Below are positions 6,750 to 14,695 of a DNA stretch of 15,135 nucleotides, in pieces. Origin of the DNA: Gudongella sp034004165 (GTDB lineage Bacteria; Bacillota; Clostridia; Tissierellales; Tissierellaceae); assembly GCA_034004165.1 (NCBI GenBank), contig JAVEXI010000042.1, positions 1-15,135 on the forward strand, read 5' to 3'. The translations under genes were made by a program, and so were the position numbers. Each line of letters starts with the position of its first letter. Position 1 is the stretch's first letter. The notes under the pieces were generated by a model that worked only from the letters and a program-made list of their open reading frames with translations, had not been told where the DNA came from and made no database searches.

Positions 6750-6775
6750 CTATTCAAAGTATTAAGTTTTGTCAA
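6747..6775 (-). promoter_or_regulatory. Promoter of the ylxM-ffh-rpsP-khpA-rimM-trmD operon
   Basis: The minus strand has a perfect TTGACA (6775-6770), a 17-base spacer and TAGAAT (6752-6747), which is five of six matches to the -10 consensus. Transcription should start near 6740, inside the upstream arm of the inverted repeat, giving a leader of about 40 bases. Confidence 0.8.
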
Positions 6776-6780
6776 GCAAA

Positions 6781-7755
6781 TTAAGCTTCAAATATTGAGT
6801 CAATGAAGGAATCTGTGTCAAAAGGTTGCAAATCATCTAATCTTTCACCAACACCTATTAGCTTTATTGGCAAGTTTAGCTCCGTTTGCAAAGAAATGAC
6901 AACTCCACCTTTTGCAGTTCCATCCAGCTTAGTAAGTGCAACTCCTGTGATATTTGCAACTTCCTTAAAGACTTTTGCCTGGCTTATTGCATTTTGCCCG
7001 GTTGTAGCATCTAGTACCAGAAGCACTTCTTTTGTTGCTTCAGGGTACTCTCTATCGATAATCCTAAATATCTTTTCAAGCTCTTTCATCAAATTAGACT
7101 TGTTGTGCAGCCTGCCAGCCGTATCGCAAATGAGAACGTCTGTCTTTCTAGCCTTAGCCGCCTGAATTGCGTCATATATGACGGCGGCAGGGTCAGACCC
7201 TTCTGTATGCGCGACAATTTCAGCCCCAGCTCTGTTACTCCACTCTTCTAACTGCTCAATTGCGGCTGCCCTAAAGGTATCTCCCGCTGCTATAAGCACC
7301 CGACTCCCACTTTGTCTCAAGCTGTAAGCAAGCTTTCCTATGGTAGTTGTTTTACCAACGCCATTGACACCCACAACTAAAAGTACCGATGGGTACGGTG
7401 TCAACTTTAAAACATTATCCTCGACTGCTTCAGACATAAGAATCTTTATCTCATCTTTGAGTAGATTACGCACTTCAGATATATTTTCAATTCTCTCTTC
7501 CCTGACGCGAATTTTAAGTCTATCAATAATCTTTTGAGAAGTTGCTATTCCAGTGTCAGCAGAAACTAGGATATCTTCAAGGTCATAATAAAACTCCTCA
7601 TCTATAGACTGATAGCCAGTAAAAATATCTTCAAGCTTTTCACTCATCTCTTTTCGAGTCTTAGAAAGACCATTTCTCAGCCTCTCTAAAAAGCCCTTCT
7701 GCTCTTCATTATTCTCCGCAGAACTATCTTTTTCTTTATTAAACCAGTTAAACAT
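6781..7755 (-). CDS. ftsY: Signal recognition particle receptor FtsY
   Basis: A 324-residue SRP receptor GTPase that docks Ffh-ribosome complexes at the membrane. The short charged N-terminus has the basic amphipathic helix GFLERLRNGLSKTR (21-34) linked to lipid binding in other FtsY proteins; there is no long acidic A domain as in E. coli. The N domain (about 35-110) leads into the G domain with G1 GVNGVGKT (129-136), GDTFRAAAIEQLEEW, DTAGR (211-215), TKLDG (275-279) and GVGERLDDLQPFD. The ATG at 7755 has AGGAGG six bases upstream, overlapping the smc stop (GGATAGGAGG), with a 9-base gap between the genes. It is the last gene of the plsX-acpP-rnc-smc-ftsY run and ends 32 bases before the inverted repeat. 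Confidence 0.98.
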   Translation of the reverse strand: MFNWFNKEKDSSAENNEEQKGFLERLRNGLSKTRKEMSEKLEDIFTGYQSIDEEFYYDLEDILVSADTGIATSQKIIDRLKIRVREERIENISEVRNLLKDEIKILMSEAVEDNVLKLTPYPSVLLVVGVNGVGKTTTIGKLAYSLRQSGSRVLIAAGDTFRAAAIEQLEEWSNRAGAEIVAHTEGSDPAAVIYDAIQAAKARKTDVLICDTAGRLHNKSNLMKELEKIFRIIDREYPEATKEVLLVLDATTGQNAISQAKVFKEVANITGVALTKLDGTAKGGVVISLQTELNLPIKLIGVGERLDDLQPFDTDSFIDSIFEA

Positions 7756-7764
7756 TTTTTCCTC

Positions 7765-10700
7765 CTATCCGGTTGCTTCACTATAATCTCTAAGTCTAAG
7801 TGATATTAAGCGGCTGACACCCTCTTCTTCCATGGTCACACCATAAAGCATATCAGCAATTTCCATAGTAGTTTTTCTATGGGTAATCAATACAAATTGA
7901 GTTTCATCATCAAAACCTTTCAAATAATTTGTATACCTGCTTATATTCGCCTCATCCAAAGCTGCATCAATTTCATCAAGCACGCAGAACGGTGAGGGTT
8001 TCGTCTTAAGAATTGCAAATAAAAGGGCAACTGCTGTTAGAGACTTCTCTCCTCCTGAAAGTAACATCAGGTTTTGCAGTTTCTTTCCAGGGGGCTGGGC
8101 CATTATTTCAATACCCGAACTAAGTATGTCTTCCTCTTCATCTAATTCTAATCTTGCTTTACCTCCACTAAATAAAATTGCAAATATTTCTGAGAAATTT
8201 GCATTAATTTCATCGAAGGATTTTCTAAACTGAACTCGCATTCTCTTTTCCATATCTCTGATTACTGATTGAATGTCCTCTCTAGCAGCATTAAGGTCTG
8301 TAAGTTGTGCCGAAAGAAACTCATATCTCTCTGAGGCATTTCTATAATCTTCTATTGCTCCGATATTCACTATACCAAGCTCTCTAATTGCAGACCTAAG
8401 CTCACTGAGAGTCTGTTGTTCTTCTCTAATGCTGCCCAATTCATATTCCGAAGACAAAATTTCTTCTTCACTCATATCATAATCCAAAAGTATTCGCTCT
8501 GTTATGTTCTCAATCTGTAAATTGAACTTTGTTCTATCAATTTCCAGTTTATTTACTTCACGCTCCACCTTAGATAATCTCTGTGTCAAAATCCTGTTCT
8601 TCTCCTGAAGATCATAGAAGTTGTTCATTCGAACTTCTTTTTCAGCAAGAAGATCCTCTAGCCCAGAAGCCTCCTGTTCTTCATAAAGTCTATGTTCCTC
8701 AATCTGAGAATTTAAAACTTTCAATGAATTTGTGAGGCTTTCGATTTCATCATCTAACTGAGATTTTTCAGCTTTCTTTTCTTCAATTAGAGCGAGTTTT
8801 CTATCTATGTTCGTACTCTTTTCTTCACATTGAGTTTTTATAGACTCAATTCTATTCAAGGCTACGCTTTTAATAAGCCTGATTTCATTAATTTTTTCAT
8901 CTGTAGAATACTTTAATTGCCTTAAATTTTCTATTTCAGACTCAAACTGCTTTAATTCTTTGGTGGATGTATTTATAATACTTTCGATGTCCCCTTCTTC
9001 GGCAGTTACAATAGATTCTTTTGTCTCTAAGCTTAACAATTCACTGTCAAGCTCTTCAATTTCTACTCTCTTAGATTCTATGTCATTAACATATTTATTA
9101 TATTGTACAGTTATAAGTGCTGCTTTGTGTTCAAGATCTTTACTTTTCGAGTCCAGCAAATTCTTTTCGGTAGTAAGTCTCTCATAATCATTTTTAAGAT
9201 CAATTGATTTTGCTGTGTAATTTTCGATCTCATTTTTAATGGTAGATAAATCTTTAGAAATATCTCTAATTTCATTTTCAAGAGCGGAAATATTATGCTT
9301 CCTACTCAAAAGCCCATTGTTTCCATTTGCCGTACTTCCTCCGGTAATGCTTCCACCTGCGTTGATTACTTCCGCTTCCAGAGTAATTATTCTATATTTA
9401 AATCTTGTGTTCCTAGCAAACACTAAGGCATTATCAACATTATCAAATACTAACGTTCGCCCAAGCAAATATTTGAATGCACCTTCATATTTAGCATCAT
9501 ATTTAACAAGACTACTAGCAGTACCTATATATCCTTTTGACTTCGACAACTCGCTAGGGAGAGAAATTTCGCTTCCTGTAACAGTAGTCAAAGGAAGGAA
9601 TGTAGCTCTTCCTTTCTTTTCAACTTTAAGATATTCAATCATCCTCTTTGCAGAAGCTTCGTCATCTACAACAATATTCTGAACGGAATTTCCTAATGCA
9701 GTTTCTACAGCTTTTAGGTATTCTTTTTTTACATCAAAAAGCTCAGAAACAATTCCTTTGTATCCACGACTAAAACTGCTATCACTATTTATCTTCTTAA
9801 TTAAAGCCTTTACGCTGCCGTAATAGCCTTCATAATCGCTTTCTAACCCTTTATATAATGTTAAAGATGTAGTAACATTATGAAGCTTTCTTTCTAATAT
9901 GTTTTTTGAATTTTCTGCTTCACTGATTTTCTTGTTGACAGATGACAACTGACTTTTTACAGCATTGTATAGTCTATTACTCTCATGTAGCAGACTCTTG
10001 TTAAGACTATATTGATCTATTAATTTCGACTTATTTTCTTTTGATTTTTTAAGTTCAGTTTCTGATCTGGCCAAATCTTCATTAAGTTGAGACTTCTTTT
10101 TATTCAAGTTCTCTCTATATGAAATAAGAGTACCTGCCTGACTTCTCTTTTCAATGACTTTGTTTTGAATATCTGCAATACGCATTCTTAATTCTTCAAT
10201 AATAGATTCTTTGTTTTTCACTAGCTCGATAGAATCTTGTCTATCTACTTGAAGGCTCTCTATTTTCTTGTCGTCATCTGAAACCGAATTTTCAAGTTCC
10301 ATTAATACTGATTCATCAGCAAAAATAGACTCTTTCATAGACTCAATTTCTATCAAAAGTCTTGAAATGTCATCTTTGGTTCTTTCAAGTTCCCGTGCCA
10401 AATAATTTTCTTTTTCCTGTAATATCTTAACACTATTCTTTGAATTCTCAAGGTTTTGAAAACTTTCCAGTTTGAGAGTTCTCTTTTGCTCAATAAGAGT
10501 TTCGATTTCAGTTACGCTTTCTCTTACCCTGCTAAAGTGAGCTTCAAAGTTATCAAATTCAGAGCTAAGGATCTCTTTTTCAGAAACGAGTTCTATCTCT
10601 TTCTCTTCCTGCTTATCCAGTGAAGTTCTCATTCTTTTAATTTCTCTAGAAGCTATTGCCAAGTCAAGATCTCTCATCTTACCAAATAACTTCTGAAATT

Positions 10701-11340
10701 CTGATGCTTTCTCAGATTCAACCTTTAATATTTCCTTCTGAGATCCTACTTCATGGAGCAAATCTCCAATCCTTGAAATGTTTGATTCTGTCTTTTCAAG
10801 TTTTCTCAATGATTCGGATTTTCTGGTTTTATACTTAATAATACCAGCTGCTTCTTCAAATATATTTCTCCTGTCTTCTGGCTTGTTTGAGAGTATCTCG
10901 TCAATTTTTCCCTGACCTATGATAGAATAACCCTCTTTGCCGACGCCAGTATCCATAAATAGCTCTCTCACATCTTTAAGTCTGCAACTGTTCTTATTTA
11001 TGTAATACTCGCTTTCACCAGATCGAAACATTCTTCTAGTTACCGCAACCTCAGAATAATCCACAGGTATTTTGCCTGAAGCATTATCAAAAGTAATAGT
11101 AACCTCGGAGAATCCAAGAGCTCTTCGCTTTTCAGTACCCGAAAATATTATATCCTCCATTCTAAGTCCCCTAAGGCTTTTTACACTCTGTTCACCTAGA
11201 ACCCATCTTATGGCATCTGCAATATTGCTTTTACCACTGCCATTCGGTCCTACAATAGCAGTGACTTTGCTATTAAACTCGACCTCAGTTTTTTCAGCAA
11301 AGGACTTAAAACCTTGAATTTCTACTTTTTTCAAATACAT
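7765..11340 (-). CDS. smc: Chromosome segregation ATPase SMC
   Basis: A 1191-residue bacterial condensin SMC, full length for the family. Homodimers work with ScpA and ScpB to extrude DNA loops and separate replicating chromosomes. The N-terminal head begins MYLKKVEIQGFKSFAEKTEV and has Walker A GPNGSGKS (31-38). A coiled coil runs from about 165 to 500, rich in E, K, S and L. The hinge (about 505-670) includes GYKGIVSELFDVKKEYLKAVE and the glycine-rich NAGGSITGGS. The return coiled coil leads to the C-terminal head with signature motif LSGGEKS (1094-1100), Walker B VLDEIDAALDE (1120-1130) and the H-loop ITHRKTTME. An in-frame GTG at 11349 overlaps the AGGAGGT ribosome binding site, which is seven bases from the ATG at 11340, so the ATG is chosen. 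Linkage of smc to rnc and ftsY is usual in Bacillota. Confidence 0.98.
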   Translation of the reverse strand: MYLKKVEIQGFKSFAEKTEVEFNSKVTAIVGPNGSGKSNIADAIRWVLGEQSVKSLRGLRMEDIIFSGTEKRRALGFSEVTITFDNASGKIPVDYSEVAVTRRMFRSGESEYYINKNSCRLKDVRELFMDTGVGKEGYSIIGQGKIDEILSNKPEDRRNIFEEAAGIIKYKTRKSESLRKLEKTESNISRIGDLLHEVGSQKEILKVESEKASEFQKLFGKMRDLDLAIASREIKRMRTSLDKQEEKEIELVSEKEILSSEFDNFEAHFSRVRESVTEIETLIEQKRTLKLESFQNLENSKNSVKILQEKENYLARELERTKDDISRLLIEIESMKESIFADESVLMELENSVSDDDKKIESLQVDRQDSIELVKNKESIIEELRMRIADIQNKVIEKRSQAGTLISYRENLNKKKSQLNEDLARSETELKKSKENKSKLIDQYSLNKSLLHESNRLYNAVKSQLSSVNKKISEAENSKNILERKLHNVTTSLTLYKGLESDYEGYYGSVKALIKKINSDSSFSRGYKGIVSELFDVKKEYLKAVETALGNSVQNIVVDDEASAKRMIEYLKVEKKGRATFLPLTTVTGSEISLPSELSKSKGYIGTASSLVKYDAKYEGAFKYLLGRTLVFDNVDNALVFARNTRFKYRIITLEAEVINAGGSITGGSTANGNNGLLSRKHNISALENEIRDISKDLSTIKNEIENYTAKSIDLKNDYERLTTEKNLLDSKSKDLEHKAALITVQYNKYVNDIESKRVEIEELDSELLSLETKESIVTAEEGDIESIINTSTKELKQFESEIENLRQLKYSTDEKINEIRLIKSVALNRIESIKTQCEEKSTNIDRKLALIEEKKAEKSQLDDEIESLTNSLKVLNSQIEEHRLYEEQEASGLEDLLAEKEVRMNNFYDLQEKNRILTQRLSKVEREVNKLEIDRTKFNLQIENITERILLDYDMSEEEILSSEYELGSIREEQQTLSELRSAIRELGIVNIGAIEDYRNASERYEFLSAQLTDLNAAREDIQSVIRDMEKRMRVQFRKSFDEINANFSEIFAILFSGGKARLELDEEEDILSSGIEIMAQPPGKKLQNLMLLSGGEKSLTAVALLFAILKTKPSPFCVLDEIDAALDEANISRYTNYLKGFDDETQFVLITHRKTTMEIADMLYGVTMEEEGVSRLISLRLRDYSEATG

Positions 11341-11347
11341 TTCAGGC

Positions 11348-11354
11348 ACCTCCT
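11348..11354 (-). promoter_or_regulatory. Ribosome binding site that fixes the smc start
   Basis: AGGAGGT on the minus strand, seven bases from the ATG at 11340. The alternative GTG at 11349 overlaps this site and could not use it. Confidence 0.85.
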
Positions 11355-11378
11355 CTCATTTGAGGCATATTTTACGTA

Positions 11379-12446
11379 TTATTTGGAAATTTCCATAATT
11401 TCTTTTAGGTTAATTTCTATAACTTTGTCTTCCTGCTCAAAGACAATTACATATTTATCTAAAGGCGCTTCCTTAATCTTTAAATTATTGATTTCAAAAA
11501 GCTCTTTAATAGCCTTCTTGTTGGTACCCTTCTGTCCTGAAACAGTGGAGATATATGACTTATCACAGTAAATAGTCCAGTTCCCATTGAAAACACTATT
11601 GTTTCCTTGGTTTTTCCATATCTCTAGAAGCTTTATTAGCATCCTGGATTCAGTAAGCTGTCTAATTGAAGGGTGAAAAGGTCCTGCGACCACATCGCCA
11701 CCTTCTCTGATGTTTTCTGTTGGCTGCAGACCAATCCTAATGACATCAATATCATTTATAACAGCCATCATAAGAATGTCAGCGCTTATATTTACAGCTT
11801 CATCCACAGAAAGTGGTCTATAGAGCCCGTTCTTTAACATTCTTTCAAGTTCAGTCCCTTTAATAACAAGGGTAGGATATATTCTAATGAAGTCTGGTTC
11901 CAGAGCAATTATTTTATTAGTGCTATCTATATCCTTTTCATAAGAGTCACCTGGCAGACCCACCATCTGCTGAAGACCAAGACTAAAACCATAATCTTTA
12001 ATCAATTTTGCAGATTTAATCACATCATCTTGAGTATGTCCTCTTTCGCTTTGTGAAAGGACGTATTCGTCCATCGACTGGACGCCCAGTTCTATAGTGT
12101 CTACACCATAATCTTTAAGCATTCTAAGAATTTCATGGTTTATGGCATCTGGTCTTGTCGAAAGCCTGATGCCGTCAATTCTGCCATTTAATTTATATTC
12201 AAAAGGAACGCTTAAGAGTGCTCTTTGTGTATTTATGTCTATTGCAGTGAAACTTCCTCCGTAGAAAGCTACTTCTACTTTCAGCTCTTTTTTAAAAGTA
12301 TCCAGGTGTTCATCTATAATTTTTTGAACTTCGTCCGTTGTAACACTAGTTGAAAGTCCAGTAATTTTTTTTTGATTACAAAACACACAATCGTGAGGAC
12401 ATCCAAGGTGAGGAACAAACACTGGGATTATATATTGATTACTCAT
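11379..12446 (-). CDS. Elp3-like radical SAM protein of unknown substrate (no acetyltransferase domain)
   Basis: A 355-residue radical S-adenosylmethionine protein. The iron-sulfur cluster motif is CPHDCVFC (C16, C20, C23) in the context PHLGCPHDCVFCNQKKITG. The core barrel motifs YGGSFTA (62-68), RLSTRPDAI, TIELGVQSMDEYVLSQSERGH and MVGLPGDSYEKD match the Elp3/MiaB/NifB-type radical SAM domain, closest to Elp3. The C-terminal third carries EPDFIRIYPTLVIKGTELE and IRIGLQPTENI, consistent with the Radical_SAM_C extension. The GNAT acetyltransferase domain of true Elp3 is absent, so tRNA wobble-uridine modification by the usual route is not supported. The substrate is unknown; linkage to rnc hints at RNA. 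The ATG at 12446 overlaps the end of rnc by 8 bases and has GGGTGA five bases upstream; an in-frame GTG at 12455 lacks such a site. Confidence 0.85.
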   Translation of the reverse strand: MSNQYIIPVFVPHLGCPHDCVFCNQKKITGLSTSVTTDEVQKIIDEHLDTFKKELKVEVAFYGGSFTAIDINTQRALLSVPFEYKLNGRIDGIRLSTRPDAINHEILRMLKDYGVDTIELGVQSMDEYVLSQSERGHTQDDVIKSAKLIKDYGFSLGLQQMVGLPGDSYEKDIDSTNKIIALEPDFIRIYPTLVIKGTELERMLKNGLYRPLSVDEAVNISADILMMAVINDIDVIRIGLQPTENIREGGDVVAGPFHPSIRQLTESRMLIKLLEIWKNQGNNSVFNGNWTIYCDKSYISTVSGQKGTNKKAIKELFEINNLKIKEAPLDKYVIVFEQEDKVIEINLKEIMEISK

Positions 12447-13155
12447 AATCTTCACCCAATAAAATGAGAGCCTCTTTTGCAGCTAGTTGCTCAGCCTCTT
12501 TTTTGTTTCTTCCAAATCCTGAACCTATAATATCTTCCGCTAAAAAGACGTCCACATAGAAAATTTTATTGTGATCGGGACCCTCTTCTTTTGAAACTCT
12601 ATAGCTTATCCTCTCTTTTGTAACTCTTTGAAGTTTTTCTTGCAGTTCTGTTTTGAAATCAATAAATAGGTTTCCCTTAGAAACAGCCCTTACAATATCA
12701 GTCTCAAATTTTGCAACAAGATAGCTCGAAACGATATCATAATTACTGTCAAGAAAAATCGCTCCAGCCACAGCCTCAGTTGCATCAGCAAGAATAGAGT
12801 CTCTTTTCCTGCCACCAGTAGACTCCTCTCCTTTACCAAGGAGCAAAAATTCACCAATTCTGATTTTTTTAGCAACCATGGCTAGTGATGACTCACATAC
12901 CACCTTTGCTCTAACCTTTGTAAGCTCCCCTTCAGGGTAGAAAGGATATTTATTGTACAGGTATTCACTTACTACAAGATTAACTATAGTATCTCCGAGA
13001 AATTCCAGTCTCTGGTTGCTTTTACTGGGATGAAGGCCGTTTTCATTTGCGTATGAACTATGGGTCAGAGCCGTTTCCAGCAGTTCCCTATCATTAAAGC
13101 TGTACCCAAGACAGTTTTCAAGTTCTTCATATTTTTCAGACATCTGACTGTTCAT
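12439..13155 (-). CDS. rnc: Ribonuclease III
   Basis: A 238-residue RNase III, the dimeric double-stranded RNA endonuclease that separates pre-16S and pre-23S rRNA and processes or degrades other structured RNAs. The endonuclease domain has HSSYANENG, the signature NQRLEFLGDTIVNLVVSEYL with catalytic E51 and D55, and ILADATEAVAGAIFLDS with D124 and E127. The double-stranded RNA-binding domain covers about 166-236, from DFKTELQEKLQ to the closing KKEAEQLAAKEALILLG. The ATG at 13155 has AGGAGGT six bases upstream and lies 22 bases after the acpP stop. Its 3' end overlaps the radical SAM gene by 8 bases. Confidence 0.98.
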   Translation of the reverse strand: MNSQMSEKYEELENCLGYSFNDRELLETALTHSSYANENGLHPSKSNQRLEFLGDTIVNLVVSEYLYNKYPFYPEGELTKVRAKVVCESSLAMVAKKIRIGEFLLLGKGEESTGGRKRDSILADATEAVAGAIFLDSNYDIVSSYLVAKFETDIVRAVSKGNLFIDFKTELQEKLQRVTKERISYRVSKEEGPDHNKIFYVDVFLAEDIIGSGFGRNKKEAEQLAAKEALILLGEDYE

Positions 13156-13177
13156 AGACGCACCTCCTCAAATGGTA

Positions 13178-13408
13178 TCAGGAAATATGATTCTTAATAT
13201 ATTCCCTTGCATCTCCAACTGTCTTGATTTTCTCTACTTCTTCGTCTTCGATTTCAAGACCAAACTCGTCTTCCAGAGCCATAATCAACTCTACAAGATC
13301 AAGAGAGTCTGCATTGAGATCATCATTAAAAGAAGTATCTATAGTTATTTCACTCTCGTTAATATTAAACTGCTCAGCTATTAATTTAATAATTTTTTCA
13401 GTTAGCAT
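13178..13408 (-). CDS. acpP: Acyl carrier protein
   Basis: A 76-residue acyl carrier protein for type II fatty acid synthesis and phospholipid synthesis. The phosphopantetheine attachment motif is ADSLDLVELIMALEDEF, with S35 as the modified serine. The protein is acidic and of normal length, with the expected end VGDAREYIKNHIS. The ATG at 13408 lies inside the end of plsX (11-base overlap) and its GGAGG ribosome binding site is also within plsX, which suggests translational coupling. PlsX takes acyl groups from ACP, so the pairing makes functional sense. Confidence 0.97.
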   Translation of the reverse strand: MLTEKIIKLIAEQFNINESEITIDTSFNDDLNADSLDLVELIMALEDEFGLEIEDEEVEKIKTVGDAREYIKNHIS

Positions 13409-14405
13409 TTTTTTCCTCCATATTATTTATATTTTGCTCAATTGAAGCTATTACGTCCTTTTCAATAAAGAGCTTCAATTGTCTGATTCCATTTAGAAAA
13501 GCGTAATCATCAGAACTTCCGTGTGCTTTTACAACAGGGCGCTTAGTCCCTAAAAGTGGAGCTCCACCATATTCACGATAGTCCAACTTCTTCTTTAACT
13601 CTTTTAGCTGATCTTTTAAAAGTACTGCACCAAGCTTAGATTTGGTATTTGCAGTGAAAGAGTCTTTAAGGAGTTGAAAAATTGAAGAAGCCATCCCTTC
13701 GGTGAGCTTTAAAGCAACATTGCCCACAAACCCATCGCAGACCATCACATCTGCTACGCCGTATGGCATATCTCTTCCTTCAATATTCCCAATAAAATTG
13801 ATTTCGCTATTCTCCAGTAGAGAATAAGCTTCTTTAACAAGTGCATTTCCCTTAGAACTTTCAGTCCCAACATTAATGAGTCCAACTTTGGGAGAGTTCA
13901 CACCAAGCACCAGCTTCATATACTCAGATCCCATCATAGCAAATTGATGAAGATACTCTGGTTTTGAGTCAACATTTGCCCCAGCATCAACAAGTATGGA
14001 TACACCCTTTAATGTGGGATACAACGTAGTGAGAGCAGCCCTGTCTATACCGGCAATTCTCTTAACTACAAAAAGCCCACCTGCTAGGAGTGCTCCAGTG
14101 TTTCCTGCTGAAATAAAACCATCGCCATATCCATTTGCGACTGATTTAAGACCTACAACCATCGAACTATCTTTCTTTTTTCTGATGGCAATAGCAGGAT
14201 CATCGTCATTTGTGATGATCTCGCTTGCATTCAGAACCTCAATTTTTCCGGATGGATAAGTGTACTTTTCTAATTCTTTAAGGATTAATTCAGCTGGTCC
14301 GGTCACAGAGATGTCTATATCGAATTTTTTAACTGCTTCTACAGCAGCTTTTACAGTTGAATGCGGAGCGTTGTCGCCACCCATTCCATCTACAATTATT
14401 CGCAT
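13398..14405 (-). CDS. plsX: Phosphate acyltransferase PlsX
   Basis: A 335-residue PlsX, a peripheral membrane enzyme that makes acyl-phosphate from acyl-ACP and phosphate, the first step of phosphatidic acid synthesis with PlsY and PlsC. The family N-terminus MRIIVDGMGGDNAPHSTV is followed by DDDPAIAIRKKKDSSMVVGL, ISAGNTGALLAGG, ILVDAGANVDSKPEYLHQFA, VGLINVGTESSKGN, DVMVCDGFVGNVALK and EYGGAPLLGTKRPVVKAHGSS (last motif spans about 20 residues). An in-frame ATG at 14417 would add MRDN, but the GAGGG ribosome binding site lies within that extension, five bases from the ATG at 14405, so the latter is chosen. FapR often controls plsX in Bacillota; I see no clear FapR site upstream. Confidence 0.97.
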   Translation of the reverse strand: MRIIVDGMGGDNAPHSTVKAAVEAVKKFDIDISVTGPAELILKELEKYTYPSGKIEVLNASEIITNDDDPAIAIRKKKDSSMVVGLKSVANGYGDGFISAGNTGALLAGGLFVVKRIAGIDRAALTTLYPTLKGVSILVDAGANVDSKPEYLHQFAMMGSEYMKLVLGVNSPKVGLINVGTESSKGNALVKEAYSLLENSEINFIGNIEGRDMPYGVADVMVCDGFVGNVALKLTEGMASSIFQLLKDSFTANTKSKLGAVLLKDQLKELKKKLDYREYGGAPLLGTKRPVVKAHGSSDDYAFLNGIRQLKLFIEKDVIASIEQNINNMEEKNAN

Positions 14406-14415
14406 GTTATCCCTC

Positions 14416-14443
14416 ATTATATAATATTTTCAAATAAACTGAA
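14416..14443 (-). promoter_or_regulatory. Possible promoter of plsX
   Basis: A perfect TATAAT (14421-14416) lies between the rpmF terminator and plsX. With a 16-base spacer the -35 would be TTCAGT (14443-14438), only three matches to TTGACA. Transcription from it should start near 14410, after the GAGGG ribosome binding site, which would leave an almost leaderless plsX message. The true start or promoter may therefore differ. Confidence 0.35.
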
Positions 14444-14461
14444 TTTGTAATGATAGTTATA

Positions 14462-14493
14462 TAAAAAAAGATAGTGAGGCCAATCACTATCTT
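14462..14493 (-). terminator. Intrinsic terminator after rpmF
   Basis: On the minus strand AAGATAGTGA pairs perfectly with TCACTATCTT (10 bp, 6-base loop TTGGCC), followed by further T residues; the run counted from the last stem bases is seven T. This is a strong Rho-independent terminator eight bases after the rpmF stop, separating yceD-rpmF from plsX. Confidence 0.93.
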
Positions 14494-14500
14494 AGTTTTA

Positions 14501-14680
14501 TTACTCGATTACAATAACTTCTCTGCCTTTGTAATAGCCACAGCTTCTGCAAACTCTATGTGGTTGTTTAGGCTCATGACATTGTGGACATTCTACAACA
14601 GTAACTTTATTCAGTCTATAGGAAGAAGCCCTTCTTTTATCTCTTCTCTGTTTCGAAGTTTTCCTTTTTGGTACCGCCAA
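14501..14680 (-). CDS. rpmF: 50S ribosomal protein L32 (bL32), TTG start
   Basis: A 59-residue L32 read directly from the sequence. It begins MAVPKRKTSKQRRDKRRAS, the standard L32 opening, and carries a zinc ribbon with C31, C34 (CPQC) and C44, C47 (CRSC), then the typical end GYYKGREVIVIE. With all four cysteines present it is the zinc-binding form; no zinc-independent paralogue is visible here. The start is TTG at 14680, supported by AAGGAGGTG six bases upstream and by the family N-terminus. It begins 13 bases after the yceD stop; this yceD-rpmF pairing is widely conserved in bacteria. Confidence 0.97.
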   Translation of the reverse strand: MAVPKRKTSKQRRDKRRASSYRLNKVTVVECPQCHEPKQPHRVCRSCGYYKGREVIVIE

Positions 14681-14686
14681 CTAAAA

Positions 14687-14695
14687 CACCTCCTT
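14687..14695 (-). promoter_or_regulatory. Ribosome binding site supporting the TTG start of rpmF
   Basis: AAGGAGGTG on the minus strand, overlapping the yceD stop codon and six bases from the TTG at 14680. The near-perfect site compensates for the weak start codon and suggests coupling to yceD translation. Confidence 0.85.

Noticed and set aside
11379..12446. Calling the radical SAM gene elp3 or a histone acetyltransferase
   Set aside because: Only the radical SAM part is present; no acetyltransferase domain is encoded.
12690..12875. A 61-codon minus-strand frame inside rnc
   Set aside because: It is a shifted frame within the RNase III coding region, with no supporting site or homology.
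14406..14461. A FapR operator upstream of plsX
   Set aside because: No sequence resembling the known FapR palindrome can be seen; only AT-rich promoter-like sequence is present.
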